Below are positions 46,134 to 56,122 of a stretch of DNA of 64,000 bases, piece by piece (the first letter of the stretch is position 1; every line of letters starts with the position of its first letter). The notes beneath the pieces are model-generated. The model was not told the DNA's origin and did no database searches. It saw only the letters and a program-made list of their open reading frames with translations. The position numbers and the translations under genes were made by a program. Source of the DNA: Labyrinthula sp. Ha (taxonomy: Eukaryota; Sar; Bigyra; Labyrinthulida; Labyrinthulaceae); contig JAALGZ010000026.1 in the NCBI GenBank assembly GCA_015227615.1, forward strand, positions 372,001 to 436,000, given 5' to 3'.

Positions 46134-48200
46134 ATGAACGATCGATTGAATGAAGAGGATTGGGCAGAGATTTCACAACATGTTTCTGAAATTAGAGCAA
46201 ACAGGATTACCAAAAACTCTCAGAGCTCGTACGAGTGTTCTTACACCCAATTTCTAGCTTGGTGCATAAGAAACAAACCCAATGTCTTGGCTGAAGATTT
46301 TCTTAACAAGTTGAAGGAAGGAAGTGCTGCTGAAGCGCCAATGAGTTTTAAGCTCATTAGGAAAACAATTAAAACCTTTCAAAATTTACCACCCTTGAAA
46401 TTTGATGATCTTGATGTAGAAACCTTCATGTCATGGATTGTAACTAAGAAAAGAAGTGATGGAGCTTTTTCAGTTTTCTAGTTACTCAACTCACCGTTCT
46501 GCTCTTTACAGTCTTTACCGTCAACACAAAGTTCGTTTTAGTTCTGAGTTCGAGAACGAGTTAAAAAGTCATTTTACAGGTTTAAAAAGGAAAATTGCTT
46601 CGGAAGAGCAGCATGTCAAGGTGTGATTTAACTTGGGAAGGATCCTCTTATAATGCCTTTGTTCAAGATCCTCAATTTAGCAATGTTGCAGACTGAGCAA
46701 ACGGATTTTTTTTCTTCAAAACATTTTTAACAATCACTTGTAACTTAATGTGTAGAGCTGTTAGCACTTTTAGCATTCATTACAGACATTTAACTTGGAA
46801 AGAAGATGGCCTTTGCATCATTTTCTGCCATCAGAAGAATGGTCAAGCAGGTGAAAAAGCTAGAGATCTTAGACACGTTTACGCTGATCCGATACAACCT
46901 GAAATTCGTCCAGTTTTGTCCCTTGGTATGTACTGGTCAATCTTCGGGAATGGAGATGGCACCTCTCTTTTTGGTGGAAACAATTGGTACGACAGATTTA
47001 GATAAGGTCAGAAAAGAATTCTTAGTCTCGATAAAGTTGAGAACGAGCTTAGGAAAAGAGGTTCGACTCCTGAGAAGTTCGGAACCCATTCCCTAATAAA
47101 AGATACTGCAACTTTTTGTGCTTCAGGTAATACTAATGCACCTCCAATTGCTGCAGTTCAGTTACGTGCTGGGTGGTCAATGGGCACTGTTTTAAACATC
47201 TACCTTCACTTTGAGGCTGCTGGAGATCAGTACGTGGGACGTACTATAAGTGGTCTGCTAATTAGTAGCCACAAGTTTTCTATATTGCCACCACGATTTA
47301 CGTTTGCTGATGACCAGGTAGAAAGAGCTAAGTAGTTGGTGTTTCCATGCACTCCAAAACAAATCTCTTTAATTCTGAAGTTTTGTTTAGCATCAATGGT
47401 GTACCATGATAATTTTTTAAGAAAAGAGCTACCAGAAAATCATATTCTTTTTAACACCCCAATTTTTCAGGAGAAAGGTCTAATTAAAACTCTTAGAGAA
47501 AAAGTAATTTGCGATGTTTGTAACTCTGATGGAAATTGTGTAAAGGAAACAGGAATTCCCGCACACGTAGACACCTTAGCAAAACTTCATCATGTTGGTA
47601 GAGTTGTAGATGAGTTGGTTCAACGAAATGAAAGATCTAGAATTGAGAACAGATCAATCATTCTTACTCAAATTAAAGATGTTTTGGAGGCACGTGATGT
47701 TGGATCTGGAGTAATCACACATGCTGTCCTAAAAAAGATGTTAGATGAAGCGTTTGCAAAACATGAAACCGAATTTCTCTTAGAAAAAATGAGAACCCTT
47801 ACAGGCAATGATGGTAATGAAGAGGAAGGGGTTGAAAGCATAATAAACTCTAATCCTCCACCCGCCTTAAACATTTGGCCAGATAATGTTCTAAGACGTG
47901 TTCCTGTAGGGTTCTCATTTCCAAAAGGAACTGCGCGTTCTTTCTGGTTGATGTGAAACTGTGGCAATGCTGGAAAAAACTGACCACCATTGAACACTTA
48001 CATGCCAATTGACATGTATTATCGTAATTGCCGAAAAAACTCAGTAATTTAAAATTTTTGATTAACTTACTTGAGAATGAAACAAGCAAGAAAAACCTGT
48101 CTCCATCAATTAAAAGTCTTCAGGATTCTGAAGTTTGGTTTGATGAATGTAAAAAAGTTCTTGAAGTAAAAAAGTTACCCCAATGAAGAGATCTAGAAGG
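46134..48200 (+). pseudogene. Crypton-like tyrosine recombinase gene, decayed
   Basis: The N-terminal part (46134-46480) looks like the SAM-like DNA-binding domain of tyrosine recombinases (SSYECSYTQFLAWCIRN). The catalytic domain includes CRAVSTFSIHYRHLTW near 46750 (first Arg), KARDLRHVYADP near 46860, FGTHSLIKDTATFCASG near 47080-47130 (HxxR box, with Ile where Arg is usual), LRAGWSMGTVLNIYLHFEAA near 47165-47225 (the Tyr region) and DQYVGRTISGLLIS. The HSxRKxAATY.SSG and LRAGWSxG blocks are typical of eukaryotic Crypton-type recombinases. A C-terminal extension (47336-47956) with ASMVYHDNFLRKELPENH, GIPAHV and RRVPVGFSFPKGTARSFWLM continues past it. Frame changes and stops occur near 46480, 46625, 47003 and 47333. 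No RT is seen nearby, so Crypton fits better than DIRS. Confidence 0.8.
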
Positions 48201-48399
48201 ACAAAGGAATTAAGCTGGCAAATGGTTGTGAAGTTAAAGCGAAAAGAGTTGCAATTAATTAGAACGGAAAATCACATACTCTAAAGTGAACACCTTTGGG
48301 AATAGAATAAACCTCACCTGATTTTATGGCTTCAGAAATAACTAGTTCAAGTTTAGCTAATAATTAACCACACTATTTTTGTACAAATTTAGCTTTATT

Positions 48400-49500
48400 T
48401 CTTTGCAAGTCAACTAGCCTCTTATCAGCTATCCCAGAATCAAATAACCTTCTACGTTTTGAATAATAAGGCCTGCTCTGTTCCCTCTCATCATTGAGTT
48501 ATATATATCTATACAGTTAAACAAATCTTTTCCCAAAGGTTTTGGAACAAAGTTAAATACATCAGAAGATAAACAGATTAATTTATCACCCTGGAGTTTT
48601 GTGTTTAATAAATAGTTTTCAACTATTGTCAAAATTCTATCATTGTCCAAAAGTAAAACTCTTTGGACCCCCGTGTACTTCACAAGTTATATATAAAGAA
48701 ACAGATTCTGTTTCAAGTTGCTCTAAGTAAACATGACAGTAGATATTTCCATCCACATGAACTTCAAAAAATAGATTGCGATTCAAGAAGCATGTATCTA
48801 AGTTGATAACCTGATCAAGATTAAAACCAATAGCTAGAAAATGTTGTATATTTAAGAAAGAAGAGTATTGAAAAGTGTGTATTTAAAAAAGAAGGGTATT
48901 GTAAAGTGTGTATTTAAGAAAAGGAACGGTATTGAAAAGCGTGCAAAAGATACCAAGAATTTGTATAAAAGGGTGAAAAAGTAAAAAAGCAAAAACAAGA
49001 AGAATAAAAGTAAAAAGAGAAGAAAATTTAGAGTAGGAAAAATACTTATTTAAAAAGTATTTGGATTAATTAATAAGTTGAATGCATAACAGAAATCAGT
49101 CTAAGATAAACACTTGGTCAAGTTCGATTGTTGTTTTCAGGAAGCCATTCTTATTCAGCAGACCATGATTTCCTGCATGGTTCAAGAATTGAAATGTTTT
49201 ACCAATTAGGAAGTGAAAAAGGTTTATGAAGGAGTTTTGGTTTTCTTCATTTTCCACATTCTTCTAAAATGTATACAGAACACCAGTGGCAACTTGATCC
49301 TTTGGATCTAACCTAAGTCCAGTCAGTACATCAATTATGTGAGTTCATATCTTTCCTCGAACGAAGCATCTATATCCAATTCTTGGCTCCACTTGTTATG
49401 TCGCAGAATATGATAGTTCTTTGTTTCTACTGCAACCTCCAAAGAGCTCATTTCATTTTGAGTGTTACTTTTTTTTTCACTTTCGGTTAAATTCCTGTTT
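48400..49500 (-). pseudogene. Unidentified decayed coding region, minus strand
   Basis: Minus-strand text reads ETKNYHILRHNKWSQELDID near 49430-49370, FINLFHFLIGKTFQFLNHAG near 49230-49170, NRNLFFEVHVDGNIYCHVYL near 48785-48725 and DVFNFVPKPLGKDLFNCIDI near 48570-48510. It is clearly once-coding but no family is recognised. A 32-bp tandem repeat interrupts it. It faces the Crypton-like recombinase tail to tail. Confidence 0.4.
48846..48942. repeat. Three-unit tandem repeat of 31-33 bp
   Basis: Units 48846-48878, 48879-48909 and 48910-48942, each GTATTTAAG..AAGnnGGTATTG.AAAGTGT-like. Confidence 0.85.
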
Positions 49501-49544
49501 CCAGAGTTCAACCAATGAAATTGCGCTATTTGGTATTAGAAATC

Positions 49545-49563
49545 GCATGACAGCCTGTCATGC
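49545..49563. repeat. 19-bp palindrome
   Basis: GCATGACAG C CTGTCATGC, perfect 9-bp arms with one central base. The right arm continues as TGTCATGCAAATTCCG, resembling GGTCATACGAATTCCG at 45596 on the other side of the Crypton-like gene. Confidence 0.85.
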
Positions 49564-49817
49564 AAATTCCGACCACAAGTAATTTCGTCTAAGTATGGGA
49601 AATAGCCATTCTGCACCTCCTATATTCTGACGGATGAAAAATATTTTGGGAAATTGATCTGACCAATGAGATCGCGAGAAGTATCTGACTCCGGAGTCAA
49701 GAAATCTGAGCCCGGGAAATAAATATTATGAAATGAGAACTCTTCATTTTCAAAACCAAGAAAGTTTGAGTCTTGAATTAAGTGAATTGATCTCGATTCT
49801 TGAATATCTTGAATTTC

Positions 49818-51703
49818 ATGACCACAAATAAAAAATGTACACAAACTATTTGGAATAAATTTAAACAACAAATACAACACACTAAGTTAAGAAAAACACC
49901 AAAACATGATTTTTTAAACTTATTTATACCATATTTATCACATCTCTCTATTCTAAGTCTTATTGTTCTTTTTGTTTCATATACAAGAAGAAGAAGAAAA
50001 ATAAAGAACTTGTGCAAAGAAACTGAAATATGTTTTGCGGATGTTCAGTTGAAGATATTTATTGTTTATGACGTTAAACAACTTGAGAACCTGCTAAAAG
50101 AATATAGTTTTTTTGATGACTTGGCTCTTGGGCTAGATTGTGAATGGAAACCTTCTTTATTGAACAAAACAAACAAGAGAGGAAAAATATCTGTTTTACA
50201 ACTTACAAACGCAAAATGTACTTTATTAATTCGCTTACATCTTTTCAAACTTCCAAATATACTTATCGATGTTCTTAAAGATCCTAAATATAAAAAATTT
50301 GGTGTTGGAATAACTCAAGATATTAAATATTTGTTTGAAGATTACAATATAGTCGTCAATGGAGCAACAGAGTTGAATCAATTCTATCAAGGGTCAAAAT
50401 CGCGTCAAAGATCATTAGATTCTCTTTCTCAAACTGTTTTAAATTATGCTTTAACTAAAGATAAGAGTATAACTTTGTCTAATTGGGAGAACTATGTTTT
50501 AACTAGTGAACAAATAGAATATGCAGCAAGAGATGCGATTGCAAGTCGAGCTATTTTTATGTGTCTTTATTTAGGAGTTTTGTTTCAAACCGATAGAGAA
50601 AAAGTATTAAAATTTTCAATAAAATCTTTCAAAACTCAAAATATTCCAGAAATTAAAGTGAAAATAAAAAAGAAACAAGATAATCAAAAGAAAAAAAGAA
50701 AGACTGATGAGTTGAATGAATTTAAAAAACAAAATAGGTTAATGAGAAAAAGTAGAAAAAATAATTTGTATGATAATTGTGCACTTCTTGCACCAGATGG
50801 AGAAGCAATAAGTATGATTCCAGCTTCAAAAATGAATTGGTATTTGAAAAGAAGCTTGGCAAAGAAAATAAAAGCAGAAGGTTTTGTAAGTGCAATTCAA
50901 CTTAATTTTGAACCAACTGCAAGAACAATGACAAAAGATCCTTTTTATCTACAAGAAAAAGAAAATATTTGTGTTTGTTGTGGGAGCTTTGAATACTTGA
51001 ACAAGTTTTATATTGTTCCATACGAGTAATTTTTATCTTATTGTTATTAGTTTTTAGGTTTAGAAAACATTTTCCTTTTCGTTTTAGAGTTCGATCTAGC
51101 CATGACATTGTTTTACTTTGTGTTTCTTGTAGACAAAAAATAGTTCCAGCGTATGTTCTAAGAAGAAAAATATTAGTTTCTGGGTCTTTGGGAGATGATT
51201 TTGATGAAGTGAAACATGAACAAACTAGATTTAAAATATTTCCTGAAGTTGCTCATATGAAAAAATTAATTCATGGATACTTGAAATATGAAAAAACACT
51301 TCCAAAAGAAAGAAAAACTGAAATGCAAAATGAAATTAAGAAAATAGCTAGTATAAATGGCAAGCATATTAAAGAGTTGAATACAGATATTTTGGAATCT
51401 CTAATGAAGATGAAAGAGAAAAAGAAGAATATTGAATTTATTTCGGCTACAGAACTGGTAATGAGAAAAATATTGAATAATGAATTTGATATTTTTGAGT
51501 TTCATGGAATACAACAACACAGTGAGAAATGTAAGTGTAATTTTTGTGATGGGGATAAAGAAAAAGAAGTCGACCAAGAACATAGAGTTTTGAAACCTTT
51601 TATTCGAGGGTGGAGAATATTATTTTATGAGCTGCTTCAACCAGAATATTTACCAATAGGATGGAAATTAAAGCATAGAATACAAGACTTTAACAAAATT
51701 TAA
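49818..51703 (+). CDS. EXD2: EXD2-like 3'-5' exonuclease (two exons, N-terminal membrane anchor)
   Basis: DEDDy-type exonuclease with the EXD2 C-terminal domain. Exons 49818-51025 and 51058-51703 give 617 residues, against about 620 in human EXD2. The ATG at 49818 is the first in frame. Order: short N-terminus, one hydrophobic segment (about 35-55) followed by RRRR, as in the membrane-anchored animal protein; exonuclease domain with GLDCEW (Asp107, Glu109), GVGITQDIKYL (Asp168) and YAARDA (Tyr235, Asp239); a basic linker (about 275-315); then YDNCALLAPDGEAI, MNWYLKRSLAKKI, LNFEPTAR and the Cys-rich NICVCCGS..FRKHFP..SHDIVLLCVSC region, the HNH-like C-terminal part of EXD2; finally WRILFYELLQPEYLPIGWKLK, matching the EXD2 end. 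EXD2 is linked to DNA end resection and to mitochondria in animals. The 32-nt intron falls exactly inside PYE/FRKHFP. All key residues are present and the frame is clean, so this is probably active. Confidence 0.94.
51026..51057 (+). other. EXD2 intron, 32 nt
   Basis: Starts GTAATTTTTATC and ends TTAGTTTTTAG. Splicing turns PYE-stop into PYEFRKHFP, as in the conserved family sequence (HEYRKHFP in human). Confidence 0.92.
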
Positions 51704-52019
51704 CTGTATCAAAAGTGTGTTACTTTTATTTTTTCTGAGTAATTCAAAGTCTAAATCAAGGCCTGTGAAAGAACCAAAATCTTCATAAGTATAATTTTAA
51801 TCAATCAGTTTCGGCTAATACCCATTGTGTTGCACTTGAGTTCATCGATTCTTAGCTACTGACTCTTTGATACTGGGTCTTTTAATATTAAGAGAAGTCA
51901 AATCTTTCACTGAGCACAAGTTAACAAGAACCAGGATTCCAACATTTGGGTTCATTAGTTTCGCACCGAACATTCTTCGTTGAGCATAGATCACGCTTAC
52001 CCAAGAACTAGCAAATTTA
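51704..52019. other. EXD2 3' flank, nothing recognised
   Basis: On the minus strand a coding-like stretch (SWVSVIYAQRRMFGAKLMNP near 52010-51950) continues from the gene remnant to the right; otherwise empty. Confidence 0.35.
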
Positions 52020-52640
52020 ACTTAGAGTTCACCGCTTTTTTCATCTGTTGCAAGAGATATTTTAATTTTAGAAGAAGTAAAACATGATCTCGATACAATC
52101 TTGGCAATACTTGAGTATGATCCAAATGTAATTCTATCGGGAAGAAGTTCTTGAGAAAATAGTTCAATTTCATTAATATTTGTTTTTTTCCGATATAATA
52201 TCTGCGAAAAATGTTTCGTCATTCTCTAATCTAACCAGAACTCCTTGATGGGAGAGATTATTTAGATTTCTGGCAGCCCATGTTGAAACTTCCTTATCCG
52301 AAATAACTTGATTCTTTTCTAACTGCTAAAGTTGTTCAATATCTAACTAATTAAAATCTATCATGCTTCGAACTGGCCATATTTTATCTATATAAGTTTC
52401 AATACTTGAAGAGTTTTGCTTTGCCCAAATATAAACTGTTTCCATAACTTGTTCTTCAGATACTCCTAGAATTATTTGAACAATATTGAAAACATAATGA
52501 AAATGCGTTGAACAATATTTCAGAATTACTGGGCTGGTAGTAAAGGTTTCTGCTAGTTCTGATATTATATCATCTAATTTCTTCACTAAAGCCCGTTCGA
52601 AATGACCATATGTAGTGGTTATGTCTATTTGGTTTCAGCT
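51880..52640 (-). pseudogene. Gene remnant with BACK-domain-like segment
   Basis: Minus-strand frame 52586-52347 contains SPVILKYCSTHFHYVFNIVQ, then VSEEQVMETVYIWAKQNSSS and YIDKIWPVRSMIDF, which resembles a BACK domain (the helical domain after BTB in Kelch-type proteins: a sE.qV...v..W block followed by a VR block). Coding text goes on in other frames (ARNLNNLSHQGVLVRLENDE; ELLPDRITFGSYSSIAKIV). No BTB or Kelch repeats are seen. It may be a decayed host gene or one with several tiny introns. Tentative. Confidence 0.35.
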
Positions 52641-53744
52641 TAGGTTTTATAGTGCTTCCTGAAATATTTTGATACCTGGTTTAGTTATGTGAATTGTCAC
52701 TCGTGAGATATGGTTTTCGTTTACGATGTGTTTATTTTGCTATATGAAGGATATTGAATGTATTTACAGTGATAAAATGCTGTTTATGATATATTTCTAG
52801 GTGTTTCTTGAAGGAAATGTCATTTCCCTTTGATTTGAAGACGTATGTATTCATCTTTCTACTTTCGTATTTGGTGATATTTTCGCCCGTGATGTTGTTT
52901 GAGGGTGTGTACTTTACTGATGTTTTTACACTACAGATTTACATTGCGTGATATTGATTGATATAGGGTGAATTCGAAATAACGTTAGTTACAATTGACG
53001 AGATATGGTGAACTTGGTGTCTGTTATGTGAAATATGCCTATATTATATACATCACTGTTACTATTCGGTATTGGAAATACTTTGAAATATACTAGTACG
53101 AACTTTTTCCTTGATATATAGTTAGTGCAGAGTGATTTTTAGCCGTTATATAAGTTGTTAATTGTTAATAAGTTGTTGTTGAAAAAAAGAATAAGAAAAG
53201 TTTTCTATATATTAAGAAGGTACCTAAAAGCTTTGTAAAGTGTTGATTCTTGGCCACGTGTATAAGCGTCTACTTTTGTTTCAAGTATACACGAAAAGCA
53301 TTATACATAACATAAGTAGTTTGCTAAGAGTAAGGAGTTAAAATAAACTTCTCTTTCCTCGTTATCTGTTAGAATCTTATTTAAAAGGAAATACTTCAAC
53401 AAAGCAAAACTATTTAGAGAACCATCTTTGAAAACTAGTGTTCCTTCATTTACTGTGCGCTTGTATTATTGATTTTATTTTGGCAAAAAATAAGCTACAT
53501 TTTGCTGTAAAATATCAAGAGGAATATCAAATCCTGTTTTATTTTCTTCATTTTCTTTAAATATCACGACAGAGTTTTCTTCTTTTCCATTAGATAAAAA
53601 AGATTTGAGCATCTTCTATATTGACTACTGTTGAAGTAATATTTTTTCCTCTTCGCCTTCTTCTTACTTATTTAAGAATTCCTTTTCTATATTATTTCTA
53701 GTTGGTTAAGTTTTAACCTTTCAGAAAAGGAATATATCTAGTTA
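52641..53744. other. No gene seen
   Basis: AT-rich intergenic sequence to the left edge of Gypsy-B; no frame or repeat recognised. Confidence 0.4.
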
Positions 53745-54166
53745 TAGAGTGCTTTTTAGGGTTTTTTCTCTGACTTCTGGTATATTTTTCTGCTATAGGT
53801 TTTTTACTTAATTTAGTATTCTGCTTAAAATTCTGCAGGAAAAAGGCGACACTAACTCTTTTTCTATATAGTTTTTTGCTAAATAGTGTCAATTTAAAGC
53901 TTAACTTACTATTATTACTGACTCTAAAACTAGAGTTACTTTTTTATACTGTATTTTTCAACTCCTTCTTTTACCACTTCGTATTTTCTCTTATGTATCA
54001 TCTTTGTTACCGTCACCTTCCATTAATTCACTATATTTTTCATAACAGATTTGCAACATACCACGTCAACACTTTAACTATCCAATAAATAAATAAACTA
54101 AACCGAAATTCAAAATAAAAACTCTCAAGAGAACTTTTCGAGTGTTTCCACCTATCTCCTTCTATA
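53745..54166 (-). repeat. Gypsy-B LTR (3' in element orientation)
   Basis: Shares with 61211-61646 long blocks such as GAAAAAGGCGACACTAACT and TTTTTTGCTAAATAGTGTC. Begins TAGAGTGC on the plus strand. The GTCGACAC-like core is also recognisable in the Gypsy-A LTRs. Confidence 0.85.
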
Positions 54167-54199
54167 CTACCTTCTAAGACACGAGTGATATTAAACTTC

Positions 54200-54857
54200 T
54201 TCCCTCCATTCATATGGTCCTGAAAAAGTCCACCATCCAATTCTACAAATTCCAAAATCTACCAAATACTTCTAACTTTCTTACTCTAGGAGCTAACTTA
54301 TCAAGCAATTCATATACTTCCCGTGGCTTTCTGGTTTGTTGCAACACTTTGGACATAATAACATCAGAACTACGTTGTTTGGATAACAATGGTTTCCATT
54401 TTGTTGCGATCAGAGGAATTTCCTTGGAATGTCTCAGATATAGACCTTGGCTTGAATGTATCCTTCCTGCAGTTGTTTCCTTGCAGCAGACAACATATTC
54501 TACTATTCTAAAACCATTTTTTTTTGATAAAATATCTCTTCTTACTTCAAATTTATCGTTGGTGATCCACAATGCTACTACTTCATTAATTAAAGCTCCA
54601 AAATTTATTTTCAAAAGCTGCTGATCTGACAAAGTGGGATAATGAATCGTAAGTCCTGTTGTTGAACTGTCAGAAGCCTGGTTGCTCCAAGGTGAGTTTA
54701 CTAATAAAACTCCAAACTTACCGAAAGCTGTCAAATCTTGGTCAAGAATGTTTGCAATCTTCAACTTATTATTTTCTGGTTGCTTCCACAAGATGAGATC
54801 GTTAAATTCTTCTCTTTTATCTATTTCAACGGTGAAAAAAATCTTCTGGTTTTCCAT
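54200..54857 (-). pseudogene. Gypsy-B MT-A70 (METTL3/IME4-like) methyltransferase domain
   Basis: Open stretch 54857-54243 (204 codons). Landmarks: IANILDQDLTAFGKFGVL (34-51), NSPWSNQ at the catalytic-motif position (54-60), HYPTLSDQQLL, VALWITND, GFRIVEYVV, GLYLRHSKEIPLIATKWKP, SDVIMSKVLQQTRKPREVYE and LAPRVRKLEVFGR, the last two matching the METTL3 C-terminal SHKPDEIY..GTRKIELFGR. It aligns with the Gypsy-A domain over its whole length, including the NSPW variant. It lies directly before the 3' LTR. Having two diverged copies with the same domain at the same place shows that it belongs to the family and is not a chance neighbour. Confidence 0.93.
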
Positions 54858-54913
54858 GCGGTATCCATTTAACTGCTGATAATTTTTCTTTCAATATAAT
54901 TGACAAATTGTCC

Positions 54914-55430
54914 TTATACTTTCTCCGCAGAACTATTTTTCAATCTCTGATTTATATAATTTTTCCATTCAATCAATTTATTCTCTTTTTCTACTTTATT
55001 TATTTCATTTATTATATTCATCTTACTCTTTTTACTACATCTCTCTTCAAGTTGTTCGATTGGATCTACTTTCATCCGCCTTAACCAATCTTCTCCAAGG
55101 ATAAATTTATTAGTTTTGCACTTTAGTACATAAAATCTCATATTATTCATTCTTAAACATATCCTTTATCCTTTTAAGATACAGTTTAAAATTATATATC
55201 CCAAAACTTCTATTTTGTTACCCAATACACTTTTGCAACCCAAATATCTTTATGTTCCTTATCCCCGGATACAATCTGTTGCTCTTTTACTAAATTCATT
55301 CCAACACAACTACGCTAAGCCATGCTATCTAAGAATAGTGGATATATCTGCGCTTTAATTTCTAAATTTAGATGTTGATTGTTCTCATGATCTACTTCAC
55401 ATATTTCTGATATTGGCGACTTCTTATTCT
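54914..55430 (-). pseudogene. Gypsy-B retropepsin-like protease after integrase
   Basis: QIYPLFLDSMA and RSCVGMNLVKEQQIV (about 55350-55280) correspond to the Gypsy-A LLDSGAWQSCVGKNLV region, and RFYVLKCKTNKFILGEDWLR (about 55140-55080) is the end of the protease fold (ILG.DWL). The same open stretch runs on through a Lys/Glu-rich linker toward the methyltransferase, suggesting that the two are made as one polyprotein. Confidence 0.7.
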
Positions 55431-55789
55431 TCTTTCACATCTTTCAATTACTCTACTAACATCTTGAAGACACCATTTTGGATTTTAAATTCCTTTTACT
55501 TCTAAGAGAGGTATCGATCTTTGTTTCATTCCTAAATCTTGTTTATTATAAAGGCCCCTCTAAACTTTTTTATGAATCTCTTTTAAGGTTGTCTTGGATG
55601 GTTCTTTTCATGTATTTCTAATTACACCATTTTTTCGAATTACGTTACTTTTATCATCATTATACTTCTTCAAAATATTTAAATCTATTTTCAAACCATG
55701 AAATTCATAGAGTCTTTAACTTTCAATGGAAAATTTTGCAAGTACTCCTAGCTGTGAACGAGTTTTACCTGGCAAATAGCCATTTTTAT

Positions 55790-56110
55790 TATCGGTTCCC
55801 ATTTACTTAAACCAAAAACCAAAATACATTCTTACATTACTTCTTTTTCAAATTGGTTCCACCCTTTTGATCTACTAAGACCAGGATATACATGATCATT
55901 TAATAGCTTCAAATGCTTAGGATGAGACATTATTTTCCAAAGTACAGTTATCCAAGGTGGCTTATAGTTCTGGATCGCTTCTCTTAAAATATTTACTTCA
56001 GCCTCTAGAGGGAGATCTAATATTTGCCTTAAAATATTTCAAGCTGCTGCGAAGTCATTTCTATCAAATTTATGCTTATTCAGATATTTTTCTAAGGCTT
56101 GCGGTATATC
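55790..56110 (-). pseudogene. Gypsy-B conserved segment of unknown function
   Basis: Contains PWITVLWKIMSHPKHLKLLN and DHVYPGLSRSKGWNQFEKE, the counterpart of 27044-27343 in Gypsy-A. Unrecognised. Confidence 0.55.
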
Positions 56111-56122
56111 TTGAAGAAGTAA

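Noticed and set aside
46134-48200. DIRS retrotransposon in place of Crypton
   Set aside because: The tyrosine recombinase is clear, but no reverse transcriptase or RNase H of DIRS type is present nearby.
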